Source: Actinostola sp. cb2023 (lineage: Eukaryota > Cnidaria > Anthozoa > Actiniaria > Actinostolidae). Taken from it: 64,000 nucleotides of DNA. The notes beneath the pieces were generated by a model. The model searched no databases. It worked only from the letters and a program-made list of their open reading frames with translations, and was not told where the DNA came from. Below, piece by piece: positions 22,645 through 30,628 of the stretch (position 1 is the stretch's first letter; every line of letters starts with the position of its first letter). Made by a program: the position numbers and the translations under genes. The stretch spans positions 111,450 through 175,449 of the forward strand of contig JAUJYZ010000070.1 in NCBI GenBank assembly GCA_033675265.1, written 5' to 3'.

Positions 22645-23145
22645 TTATAACTTGTACACAGGATAATGGTTCGCATTGTGTTCTAGAATAGGCAGTTTAT
22701 TCAGCAAGAACTTTCGTTGATGTATAGCTGCCTCAGTTGCTTCTTCCCATCCAAAGCCTTCTGTGTCCATAAGATTTTGCTTTGTTTCCATTACTTTTCG
22801 ATATTCAGCATTTTTCTTTAAACCATGCATCCATTTGAGATACTCAAATAAAACAGCCCGTAGCTCTTTTCTGTATGTTGGTACCAAGTCGTTACTGGCT
22901 TTGATTTTAGCAGTTTCTGTATTTTCGCCAGCTTGTTCATAATTATCAACTAAATGTTGCCAGTTGTTCTCATGGCGTTCTATTGCTTCTGTCTGAATCC
23001 GTTGCCACACACTTTCTTCAACTCCATCATGACTGTCGTTTGAAGACTCCGATGTTGTTGTTTCCTGAGACTGACTCCCAACTGAACCTTCACTTTCCTG
23101 ATTACTATCTAAACTGGATTCTTCATCCTGGTAATGAGCGGACAT
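22645..23145 (-). CDS. Unknown acidic/helical protein, 166 aa (intact copy)
   Basis: The start at 23145 is chosen over an upstream in-frame ATG (23265), because a TATA box at 23217-23225 puts the transcription start near 23190 and this ATG has a full Kozak context (GCCACCATGT). Residues 1-50 are rich in Ser, Glu and Thr (low complexity). Residues 50-166 look helical and charged, with VWQRIQTEAIERHENNW, LFEYLKWMHGLKK and KRKFLL-like basic stretches near the end. An AATAAA lies at 22516-22521. I do not know its function. The FLEYLKWMHGL pattern resembles uncharacterised cnidarian proteins by memory only. It reads outward from the centre of the palindromic element. Confidence 0.65.
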   Translation of the reverse strand: MSAHYQDEESSLDSNQESEGSVGSQSQETTTSESSNDSHDGVEESVWQRIQTEAIERHENNWQHLVDNYEQAGENTETAKIKASNDLVPTYRKELRAVLFEYLKWMHGLKKNAEYRKVMETKQNLMDTEGFGWEEATEAAIHQRKFLLNKLPILEHNANHYPVYKL

Positions 23146-23216
23146 GGTGGCCTTGTCAGTTTTCTCCCTCTCTCCTCCGACTGTTAAATCAAATGAACTA
23201 GTTTGATTGTGGCCCC

Positions 23217-23225
23217 TTATATATA
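23217..23225 (-). promoter_or_regulatory. TATA box, left-arm gene
   Basis: TATATATAA on the minus strand, 72 bp before the Kozak ATG at 23145. Identical in the other arm. Confidence 0.65.
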
Positions 23226-23497
23226 CATTTAACACAGGCGTGGTCACCAAGCAAAGGAACATCATTCACCATGATAAATAAGCCTCTACCTCAACTAGTG
23301 TTCCAAGTATCTATTCATCCACCCATGCGTGTATGTTTACTTGGTTTTATGGTAGATGCAATTATACTCAAATGAAAGTTGTCTTGACAATGCGGACACA
23401 TTCGTTCATCGTTTTTGGACTACTTCATAGGTTAGCCATTTTGCGCCAACTTTATATACTTCTTTGCTGTAGGATGATTTCCCTCTCTTTTTTAAAA

Positions 23498-23812
23498 CTA
23501 TTCTTGTGGGATTGTATTTTTTTTATCCAAATCACGATCTCTCAAGTAAGTATAAAACTTGCGTTCTATTTCATTTTGCCTTTGTAACACATCGTCAAAG
23601 CTCTTCTGTACACATGTTTCTTGTTCTTTTCCTATGTATTCTCTTATCTCTTGACCTTGAAGTGTATTGCATAATCCCATTTTACTCCTATTCAACCATT
23701 TCTTTCTTTCCTCTTGTTCCATATGATGCACTTGGTCTAAATGATTTGCCAACCTAACAAGATTGGTGCTGGTGCAACCAAACACTGGACAATTTCTATG
23801 AGTGCGACCCAT
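23498..23812 (-). CDS. Small C2H2-like zinc-finger protein, 104 aa
   Basis: ATG at 23812 and stop TAG at 23498. Residues 8-29 form a C-x4-C-x10-H-x4-H finger (CPVFGC, then NHLDQVH). The rest is basic then acidic and likely helical (residues 30-95, including SFDDVLQRQNEIERKFYTYL). The amino-terminal half lies in the unique centre of the palindromic element and the carboxyl half in its left arm, so only this copy is complete. Small proteins with one such finger and the LANHL-x-x-VH pattern are familiar to me from cnidarian gene sets, without known function. A DNA-binding accessory role is inference. Confidence 0.6.
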   Translation of the reverse strand: MGRTHRNCPVFGCTSTNLVRLANHLDQVHHMEQEERKKWLNRSKMGLCNTLQGQEIREYIGKEQETCVQKSFDDVLQRQNEIERKFYTYLRDRDLDKKNTIPQE

Positions 23813-23955
23813 TTCTCACTCAGGATGCACTCCCTACGGTGACTCGAACCAAATGATCTTCTAGCGGATTATGACGACAAATATAAGGCCCGAAGTGGCC
23901 CTTGGATGTGGCCCGATAAGGTCCGATGTGGCCCGATAAAGGCCCGATAAGCATA

Positions 23956-24090
23956 GGAAAAGAACAAGAAACATGTGTACAGAAGAGCTTTGACGATGTG
24001 TTACAAAGGCAAAACGAAATAGAACGCAAGTTTTATACTTACTTGAGAGATCGTGATTTGGATAAAAAAATACAATCCCCACAAGAATAG
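23956..24090 (+). pseudogene. Truncated copy of the zinc-finger gene
   Basis: The right arm repeats only the last third of the 104-codon gene (from IGKEQETCVQKSF to the stop). It lacks the zinc finger and the start. A small indel near the end changes the last residues (KKIQSPQE against KKNTIPQE). The truncation point is the inner end of the palindrome arm. Confidence 0.7.
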
Positions 24091-24361
24091 TTTTAAAAAG
24101 AGAGGGAAATCATCCTACAGCAAAGAAGGATATAAAGTTGGCGCAAAATGGCTAACCTATGAAGTAGTCCAAAAACGATGAACGAATGTGTCCGCATTGT
24201 CAAGACAACTTTCATTTGAGTATAATTGCATCTACCATAAAACCAAGTAAACATACACGCATGGGTGGATGAATAGATACTTGGAACACTAGTTGAGGTA
24301 GAGGCTTATTTAACATGGTGAATGATGTTCCTTTGCTTGGTGACCACGCCTGTGTTAAATG

Positions 24362-24370
24362 TATATATAA
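24362..24370 (+). promoter_or_regulatory. TATA box, right-arm gene
   Basis: TATATATAA about 72 bp upstream of the GCCACCATG at 24442; predicted start near 24392. Mirror of the left-arm box. Confidence 0.65.
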
Positions 24371-24441
24371 GGGGCCACAATCAAACTAGTTCATTTGATT
24401 TAACAGTCGGAGGAGAGAGGGAGAAAACTGACAAGGCCACC

Positions 24442-24943
24442 ATGTCCGCTCATTACCAGGATGAAGAATCCAGTTTAGATAGTACTCAGGAAAGTGAAGG
24501 TTCAGTTGGGAGTCAGTCTCAGGAAACAACAACATCGGAGTCTTCAAACGACAGTCATGATGGAGTTGAAGAAAGTGTGTGGCAACGGATTCAGACAGAA
24601 GCAATAGAACGCCATGAGAACAACTGGCAACATTTAGTTGATAATTATGAACAAGCTGGCGAAAATACAGAAACTGCTAAAATCAAAGCCAGTAACGACT
24701 TGGTACCAACATACAGAAAAGAGCTACGGGCTGTTTTATTTGAGTATCTCAAATGGATGCATGGTTTTAAAGAAAAATGCTGAATATCGAAAAGTAATGG
24801 AAACAAAGCAAAATCTTATGGACACAGAAGGCTTTGGATGGGAAGAAGCAACTGAGGCAGCTATACATCAACGAAAGTTCTTGCTGAATAAACTGCCTAT
24901 TCTAGAACACAATGCGAACCATTATCCTGTGTACAAGTTATAA
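24442..24943 (+). pseudogene. Right-arm copy of the 166-aa gene, frameshifted
   Basis: Same promoter, Kozak start and nearly the same sequence as the left-arm gene. It has one extra T in a short T run near 24768 (ggttttaaag against ggtttaaag). The frame therefore ends early at a TGA near 24781, and the remaining codons continue in another frame to 24943. A serine-region substitution (DSTQ against DSNQ) is the other visible difference. The AATAAA at 25065-25070 is kept. Confidence 0.8.
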
Positions 24944-25064
24944 TATCACTGTTAATAGATTGAAATGTAACTTGATAAATCAGTATATGTAGTTTTATTA
25001 TAGTATTGTAGTATTGAGGGCCACTAGTTTATCAGCTTTAGCTGTAAAGTGTTTACCCTCTTGA

Positions 25065-25070
25065 AATAAA
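25065..25070 (+). terminator. Polyadenylation signal, right-arm gene
   Basis: AATAAA followed by a TTA-repeat. The mirror signal is at 22516-22521 on the minus strand. The surrounding sequence (GTTTACCCTCTTGAAATAAA) has the form of a LINE/SINE 3' end, so the gene's tail may come from a retroposon. Confidence 0.5.
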
Positions 25071-25828
25071 GTTATTATTATTATTATTATCAGCTCATGT
25101 AATTCTTACTTTGCAGTGGTTAAATAAACTTCTTGTTGAAAACCAACCTTTTGTTCTTAAGCTTGTTACAAGGAGTTGTTCATTGTTTTGGACAACAAAA
25201 GGGTCTATTGTTTTGCTTTAGGCATGACCAGAGAGCTCACCATTTTGCATGGCTAATGAGCTAGCTTACCAGCAACCTTTTTCAATTGGTTCTCGAATCA
25301 TATTTTATTACAAATGTGATTACAGTTATAAGAAGTCAAATGTGACATTCCGTGAATTCACAGTAATTTCTAAGTTATTTATTCAACCTTGGACCTGAAT
25401 GTGGAAAGCAGTAGAAGCGCGCCGAATCAACACAATAGAGGGTTTATCAAAACAATAACAAACCTGTCACACCCCCTTTTTTAATTTATACAGCTCATTA
25501 TTTAATTTTGAATCCTCACTTTGGCTCCCCACTTTGGCTCCCACCTACTTCCACCTACTAAATTAATGAAATCCACCTACCAAACAAGGATTCCTCCCCC
25601 TAAATTAATTAAAACCTCCTCCTTCCTCGTTAAATGATGCTAAGCAGCTACCAGATCCTCACTTTGGATCCTCAATTTCGATCCCACCTACTTCCACCTA
25701 CTAAATTAATGAAATCCACCTACCAAACGGGGGTCGTGCGGTGCGCCCTATACTACTAATATCCGCCATCTTGAAGTGGGCGTAAAATTTAAAATCGCCC
25801 GGCTCGGTTAAAAACTGGACCTAAATAA

Positions 25829-26100
25829 TTGCATAATCGTTGTCGGGTTGAAAATCATGAAAGCTATGACCAAAAGAAATTCTGGAAACTAAAACTCTCA
25901 AATAACACCGTCAAATGATCGTCCTTTTTATGCAGACTTGTATGATCTTACAATGTAGTTAAACAGCTCATATACCTTCAATACTACGAGAACATTCAAT
26001 ATATCTGCACGTAATGCGGGTCATGAACTGATTTCCCATCCATCCTTGCGGTCTCACCTTCTACGATTTATCAGTTTTCAACCCGACAACGATTATGCAA
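25829..26100. mobile_element. 272-bp MITE
   Basis: Terminal repeats TTGCATAATCGTTGTCGGGT (left) and complement ending CAACGATTATGCAA (right); the match continues a few bases into AT-rich flanks. Non-coding. It separates the last recognised A2M exon from the palindrome cluster. Confidence 0.75.
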
Positions 26101-26211
26101 TTAATACTATTAATTACTAATCATCTAATAATTACTATTATTGAGAACCCCTTGTTTACACACTTATATTGTAATGTATGTTTAGTTTTTGATTGTAATG
26201 TAAAGCCATAC

Positions 26212-26286
26212 CTCGTTGAAGTAGAATACCACCTTATTATCCTCAATTTCAAATCTCATCAGACCCAGGTCAACACGATTCAACAA
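26212..26286 (-). CDS. A2M: A2M-family exon 16 (last recognised)
   Basis: 25 codons, LLNRVDLGLMRFEIEDNKVV and FYFNE. Acceptor attgtttag, donor GAG|GTATGG. The family needs about 40 more residues. Unspliced reading adds about ten codons and stops. The next recognisable exon was not found. Confidence 0.88.
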
Positions 26287-26371
26287 CTAAACAATAATTG
26301 TGTTGTTAGTTTAAATAACTGTAGTTATAATGCAGCTGTGAAAAGTCTTGTGCCACAGTATTCTGTATTAC

Positions 26372-26459
26372 CCTTTCTAACGATTCTTCATCAGGCGTAA
26401 ACCCAGATACCAGTTTAACATCAATGACAGCCATGTCAGATTTGCCTTCTTCAAGCCAT
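26372..26459 (-). CDS. A2M: A2M-family exon 15 (receptor-binding domain)
   Basis: Encodes WLEEGKSDMAVIDVKLVSGF and TPDEESLER, the most conserved receptor-binding segment. The acceptor (gatcaag) is weak and was placed by phase. Donor AGG|GTAATA. Confidence 0.88.
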
Positions 26460-26561
26460 CTTGATCAACAAATATCATGAGTTAAAATAATCTTGTTTAC
26501 CTTTATACATTGCTGTCATGATTTTAAAGGATATATATTATTTGCACAATATAGCACTTAC

Positions 26562-26716
26562 TCTGCACAAACTGTGATGTCTAGAGGCTGGCACAGCCGT
26601 TCTCCTGCCTCGGATTTCAAAACGATAGGTTTCTCGACTTTTCGACGGCGCACGAAGGTTGAGAGGTTGAAAGCTGGCTTTTCTTGGATGGTTGGGATAT
26701 TGTAGGACACGTGGGC
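26562..26716 (-). CDS. A2M: A2M-family exon 14 (receptor-binding domain start)
   Basis: Encodes AHVSYNIPTIQEKPAFNLST and on to PLDITVCA, the start of the receptor-binding domain. Acceptor acatctag, donor AGA|GTAAGT. Confidence 0.93.
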
Positions 26717-26788
26717 CTAGATGTAAAATTTAAAGGATGCTCAGAACTGTCATTGTTTAGTCAGACTTGAATGAAATAGGAACCTTAC

Positions 26789-26857
26789 TTGAACAAGGGC
26801 GCAACCACGGCCGACAGCCTCAATTGGGATTTTCATTGGCAGACTATTTGTTGGCAC
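26789..26857 (-). CDS. A2M: A2M-family exon 13
   Basis: 23 codons, VPTNSLPMKIPIEAVGRGCA plus LVQ, with acceptor caatttag and donor CAA|GTAAGG. Corresponds to the G-x-GC-x-L-x-Q motif before the receptor-binding domain. Confidence 0.93.
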
Positions 26858-26882
26858 CTAAATTGTAAAGAGATTGTTTTAA

Positions 26883-26971
<89 letters not shown>
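26883..26971. repeat. (AAT)n microsatellite with retroposon tail
   Basis: About 29 AAT units, followed by ACTTTATTCCTC, so on the minus strand it reads AATAAAGT then (TTA)n, the tail form seen at 18.8 and 22.5 kb. Lies in the A2M intron before exon 13. Confidence 0.9.
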
Positions 26972-26972
<1 letters not shown>

Positions 26973-27055
26973 TTTATTCCTCAAAACAAATTACAAATAA
27001 GAGATAGAAAAATAGATAAAAATCCTTATTTACAAAATTTAAAATGATCGCTTAT

Positions 27056-27163
<108 letters not shown>

Positions 27164-27182
27164 CTCATTGAAAATCAGCTGA

Positions 27183-27298
27183 TACTCCTTTTTACAGTTC
27201 CCGGCGCCATCTTGAAAGGTAGCCATGCCTTTGCATCGAAGCGAGACAAACGGCACGGCTACCTTTCAAAATGGCGCCGGGAACTGTAAAAAGGAGTA
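27183..27298. mobile_element. TA-ended MITE, family G copy 1 (short)
   Basis: Terminal repeats TACTCCTTTTTACAGTTCCC and complement; the arms contain GGCGCCATCTTGAAAGGTAG and GCATCGAAGCGAGAC. A longer copy is at 62061-62275; this one lacks the centre. Confidence 0.8.
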
Positions 27299-27405
27299 TT
27301 AGAGGAATTTTAGTAGCGTAAAGAGAAAACGAAAATAAGAAAAAAGAGAACCACTAGAATGGACAACATATATTGCGACGATTTTCTTAGAAATGAAATA
27401 CTTAC

Positions 27406-27567
27406 CTCAACTCGTTGCAATACCAATCTGTTGTTATCGTTAATGTGGAAATTATGGTAGAAATTCCTGTCGTTGGTGTGACCAATGTCTATTCTCATCC
27501 ACGTTAGTGTTCCACCGTATACATACCCGGCATACCTTGACAGTGCTTGAAGAGCTACGCACGTATC
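27406..27567 (-). CDS. A2M: A2M-family exon 12
   Basis: 54 codons, phase 0 at both ends: DTCVALQALSRYAGYVYGGT continuing to NNRLVLQRVE. Joins exon 11 as GGFASTQ/DTCVALQ, the conserved family junction. Donor GAG|GTAAGT. Confidence 0.95.
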
Positions 27568-27592
27568 CTAAACGTAGAATCCGCATAAATAA

Positions 27593-27637
<45 letters not shown>

Positions 27638-27925
27638 TTGATGGTGAATATGGATGATGATGATGATGATGATGATAATAATGGATGATGATGATGATGA
27701 TGTTGATGGTGGTGATGGATGATGATGATGATGATGATGATGATGGTGATAATGGATGATGATGTTGATGTTGATGGTGATGATGGATGATGATGATGAT
27801 GATGATGATGATGTTGATTGTGATGATGATGTTGATGTTGATGATGATGATGATGTTGATGTTGATGATGGACGATGATGGTGATGACGCTGATGATAAT
27901 AATGATGACGATGATGTTAATAATA
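27593..27925. repeat. (GAT)n-rich microsatellite
   Basis: Interrupted GAT/GTT repeats directly upstream of the BEL insertion; similar GAT repeats recur at about 33957-34021 on its other side. The His/Ser-rich minus frame over it is not a gene. Confidence 0.9.
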
Positions 27926-27926
27926 A

Positions 27927-28071
27927 TGTTGACAATTGAACATGTAAAGTGTGATAAATTCCAGTATGTAATTCAATATGATGATTAATGCAAATTATGG
28001 AAAGTTTTGCAACTTGTGAAATAAAGTTAGTTGAAGCATGACATCGGTGAGAGTATACAGGACTTATTTTC
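27927..28071 (+). repeat. 5' LTR of BEL element
   Basis: 145 bp from TGTTGACAATTGAACATG to GGACTTATTTTC, containing AATAAAG. Identical to 33707-33851. Unusual in not ending in CA; the boundary is set by the AATAA duplication. Confidence 0.93.
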
Positions 28072-28091
28072 TGAAACGAATTGGAACATTT

Positions 28092-28103
28092 TGGTAGCAG
28101 AGC
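28092..28103 (+). other. Primer-binding-site candidate
   Basis: TGGTAGCAGAGC, 20 bp after the 5' LTR, begins with the TGG complementary to a tRNA CCA end. This form is typical of BEL elements. The tRNA was not determined. Confidence 0.55.
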
Positions 28104-28171
28104 AAGGTTATTTCCATCCCACAAGAGTATAGTTTTAAGTTTCAACGTTTCAATGATGTGAAAAGTACGTA

Positions 28172-30628
28172 ATGACGTCTAATAAGTCTCCAAAGTCTCC
28201 TGGCGTAGCATGCAGATTCGCTTCAACTCCTACCGACGAAATGGATGGTTCAGTCGTCGAAGGAACATCAGAGCTACGCTCGTTGTACACCACACTATTC
28301 AAGAAGCGAACACCAACCCGTGGAAAATTCACAAGATTGTTTGGCCAAGCTCAAGGACTTACTATGGTACCTGAGCCGGATGTGTCAAAGCTAAAATGGT
28401 ATGTGAATGAATTAACCGATGTATTTATGAAGTTGAAAGCGTTGGATACGCAAATGGAAGAAGTTATCGTTGAAATTGGCGATCATGAGGAAGTCAATAA
28501 GTTTTACAAAGAAAAAGATGAAAGAAATGAAAACGATTCACTGCGTTTACATGAGCTAAGCGAATTTGTTAAGAGCAAAGAACAAGATGTTTCAACGGTT
28601 GAGCATGGATTTTCTCTATTGAGTAAGAATCTCGTGGAAATGGTTAAAGTTCAGGAACGAACTATAAAATCGCTCGAGAGAAACGTTGTTGGCATCAAAT
28701 TACCAGAAATTAAACTTCCCAAGTTTGACGGCAATCCATTGAAATGGACAGAATTTTGGGACTTGTATAAATCCACCGTACATGAAAACCCACGTATTTC
28801 GAATGCTCAGAAGCTTGCATATTTACGAAATCAGCTAGAAGACCGAGCCTTAGAAACCGTGGAAGGATACAAGCAGGTTGAAGTGAATTATCCTGTTATA
28901 ATCGAAACACTCATTAAGAGATTTGGAAAGCCTCGATTAATTGCAAAAGAGCATGTTAAAACATTACTCAAGACGCCACGTGTAATGGATTCAAGTGATT
29001 TCTCTGCACTTCGTAAGCAGTTAGACCGATGGGAGGCGCATGTTAGATCATTGAAAGAGATGAATTTAGACCCGATGTCAAGCAAAATTGGAAATTTAAC
29101 TTACTTGACAGTCTTCGAGGAAAGAATTCCCACCGACATTCTGCGACGATGGGAGATCAAGTGTCATGACAAAGTGGAGAAAGAGATAACCCTAGAATCT
29201 TTTTTCAAGTTTCTATCCACAGAGGTCGAAGCTACTGAAGTAAAAGCAAGAGCGGAAACATCACGGACGACAACAAGATTCAAAGTGCGACCAAGGACGC
29301 AAGATCGACAAGAAAACCCTCCAAACAGCACATTTGCTTCAAGTTGCAGCGGTATGGTAGAAGAAGTGGAATGCGGTTTCTGTGATCAAAGACACCATGT
29401 TGAACTTTGTTGTGAAGATCTTCTCAAGATGGATAGTAAAGAACTCTTGAACAAGGTATTTGAAAGAAAACTATGTTTACGATGTCTTTCAAAAAACAGT
29501 CATTTTTCAAGAAATTGTCAAATAAATGCAGTTTGTCTTGTTTGCAAGAAAAGAGACCATCACACGTTGTTACACGCATCATTGGAGAAAAGTGCGTCGA
29601 GAAACCAGAGTACCCTACAATCGAATATTGCAAGAGAAAAGAAAGACACTGGAATATTGTTGCAGTCTGCAGTTGCTAATCTGAAGTTACCCGATGGAAA
29701 CCTAACGGAAGTGAGAGTGTTATTGGATTCTGGATCAAACAGATCGTTTGTCAGAAAGAGTCTCGTCGAGACATTTGGTATAAAAGGCAGAAAAGAAAAC
29801 GTCACTGTCAAGACGTTAGGAGGAAATAGGATCAACTCGCAATGGAGAGAATGTGTCAAGTTAGAACTCCATCCAGCATTCGAGAATTTATCAAAGAAGC
29901 CAGTACAGATAGAAGCTATCGCTTTGCCTACAGTTTGTGAGAAATTGGATCAAGTTGCAGTAGACGTGAAAGGGTTTCGACATCTTCGTAGATTGAATTT
30001 AGCTGACAAGTACCCCAGGAATCGAAAAGAGGTGGACATTCTCATTGGTATGGATTATTATCACCAAATATTGAAAGCAAAAACTGTACGAGGTAAAAGA
30101 TGTGAGCCAGTTGCTACCTTTTCCGTATTTGGGTGGATCTTGTCTGGACCTGTTCCTGCTGGAGGTAAGGTAGAACAACCAAGTTCAAATCTTGCAGAAG
30201 TCATCTCTAACACGGAACTAAATCTAACTCTGAAGAAGTTTTGGGAATTGGAAGCTGTTGGAATATCTGGAGAAGAAACAAAGAACTACAGCCCAGATGA
30301 GCAATTTACCATTCGACATTTCAAAGACACTGTAAAATTTGAAAATGGTCGATATGTCACAACCCTTCCAAAGAGTGAGAAGTTCCCTCCTACCAAGACT
30401 AATTATCGTCAGTGCAAATCACGACTCGAGCAAATTGAAAGAAAATACAAGAACTTACAAGTGAGAAGGCAAGCCTATCAAGAGGCAATCAACAAGTACG
30501 CCAGTGATGGAATAGCTGAGGAAATAATTGATGATTCTAATGGTGATCATAAAGTTGTGAGATATCTACCTCATCATGCAGTCCTAAAGGCAGATAGCAT
30601 TACCACAAAGACAAGAATAGTTTTTTGA
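28172..30628 (+). CDS. BEL Gag-protease polyprotein plus start of RT
   Basis: 818 codons from the ATG at 28172. Residues 1-170 are charged and helical. From about 174 (LPEIKLPKFDGNPLKWTEFW) comes the gag-like region typical of BEL/Pao. Cys/His knuckles lie at about 410-465 (CLRCLSKNSHFSRNC). The aspartic protease active site is LLDSGSNRSF near 517, closing with VDILIGMDYY near 622. The frame enters the RT amino terminus (PHHAVLKADS) and stops at TGA (30626-30628), caused by the length of a six-T run that moves the RT into another frame. Confidence 0.93.
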   Translation: MTSNKSPKSPGVACRFASTPTDEMDGSVVEGTSELRSLYTTLFKKRTPTRGKFTRLFGQAQGLTMVPEPDVSKLKWYVNELTDVFMKLKALDTQMEEVIVEIGDHEEVNKFYKEKDERNENDSLRLHELSEFVKSKEQDVSTVEHGFSLLSKNLVEMVKVQERTIKSLERNVVGIKLPEIKLPKFDGNPLKWTEFWDLYKSTVHENPRISNAQKLAYLRNQLEDRALETVEGYKQVEVNYPVIIETLIKRFGKPRLIAKEHVKTLLKTPRVMDSSDFSALRKQLDRWEAHVRSLKEMNLDPMSSKIGNLTYLTVFEERIPTDILRRWEIKCHDKVEKEITLESFFKFLSTEVEATEVKARAETSRTTTRFKVRPRTQDRQENPPNSTFASSCSGMVEEVECGFCDQRHHVELCCEDLLKMDSKELLNKVFERKLCLRCLSKNSHFSRNCQINAVCLVCKKRDHHTLLHASLEKSASRNQSTLQSNIAREKKDTGILLQSAVANLKLPDGNLTEVRVLLDSGSNRSFVRKSLVETFGIKGRKENVTVKTLGGNRINSQWRECVKLELHPAFENLSKKPVQIEAIALPTVCEKLDQVAVDVKGFRHLRRLNLADKYPRNRKEVDILIGMDYYHQILKAKTVRGKRCEPVATFSVFGWILSGPVPAGGKVEQPSSNLAEVISNTELNLTLKKFWELEAVGISGEETKNYSPDEQFTIRHFKDTVKFENGRYVTTLPKSEKFPPTKTNYRQCKSRLEQIERKYKNLQVRRQAYQEAINKYASDGIAEEIIDDSNGDHKVVRYLPHHAVLKADSITTKTRIVF

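Larger units (their letters stand above)
21831..25758. mobile_element. Palindromic element with twin outward genes
   Basis: Its ends CAGTAGTATAGGGCGCACCG and the complement of TAGTAGTATAGGGCGCACCG differ only at the first base. It is flanked by ATAT on both sides (21827-21830 and 25759-25762) within otherwise continuous outer-palindrome sequence, so it is a discrete insertion. The inverted arms are about 1.8 kb each (to about 23635, and from about 23954), with a 320-bp unique centre. Each arm holds a TATA box, Kozak ATG, small gene and AATAAA, transcribed outward. No transposase is present, so mobilisation would be in trans. I do not recognise the family. Confidence 0.85.
20276..25812. repeat. 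Outer palindrome split by a 3.9-kb insertion
   Basis: The left arm (20276 to about 21068) pairs with about 21071-21830 and then, after the inserted element at 21831-25758, with 25763-25812 (ATCCGCCATCTTGAAGTGGG and on, against CCCACTTCAAGATGGCGGAT on the left). Without the insertion it is a palindrome of about 1.6 kb centred on GAGCTC near 21069. The open frame at 20680-21036 lies in an arm and is not recognised. Confidence 0.85.
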
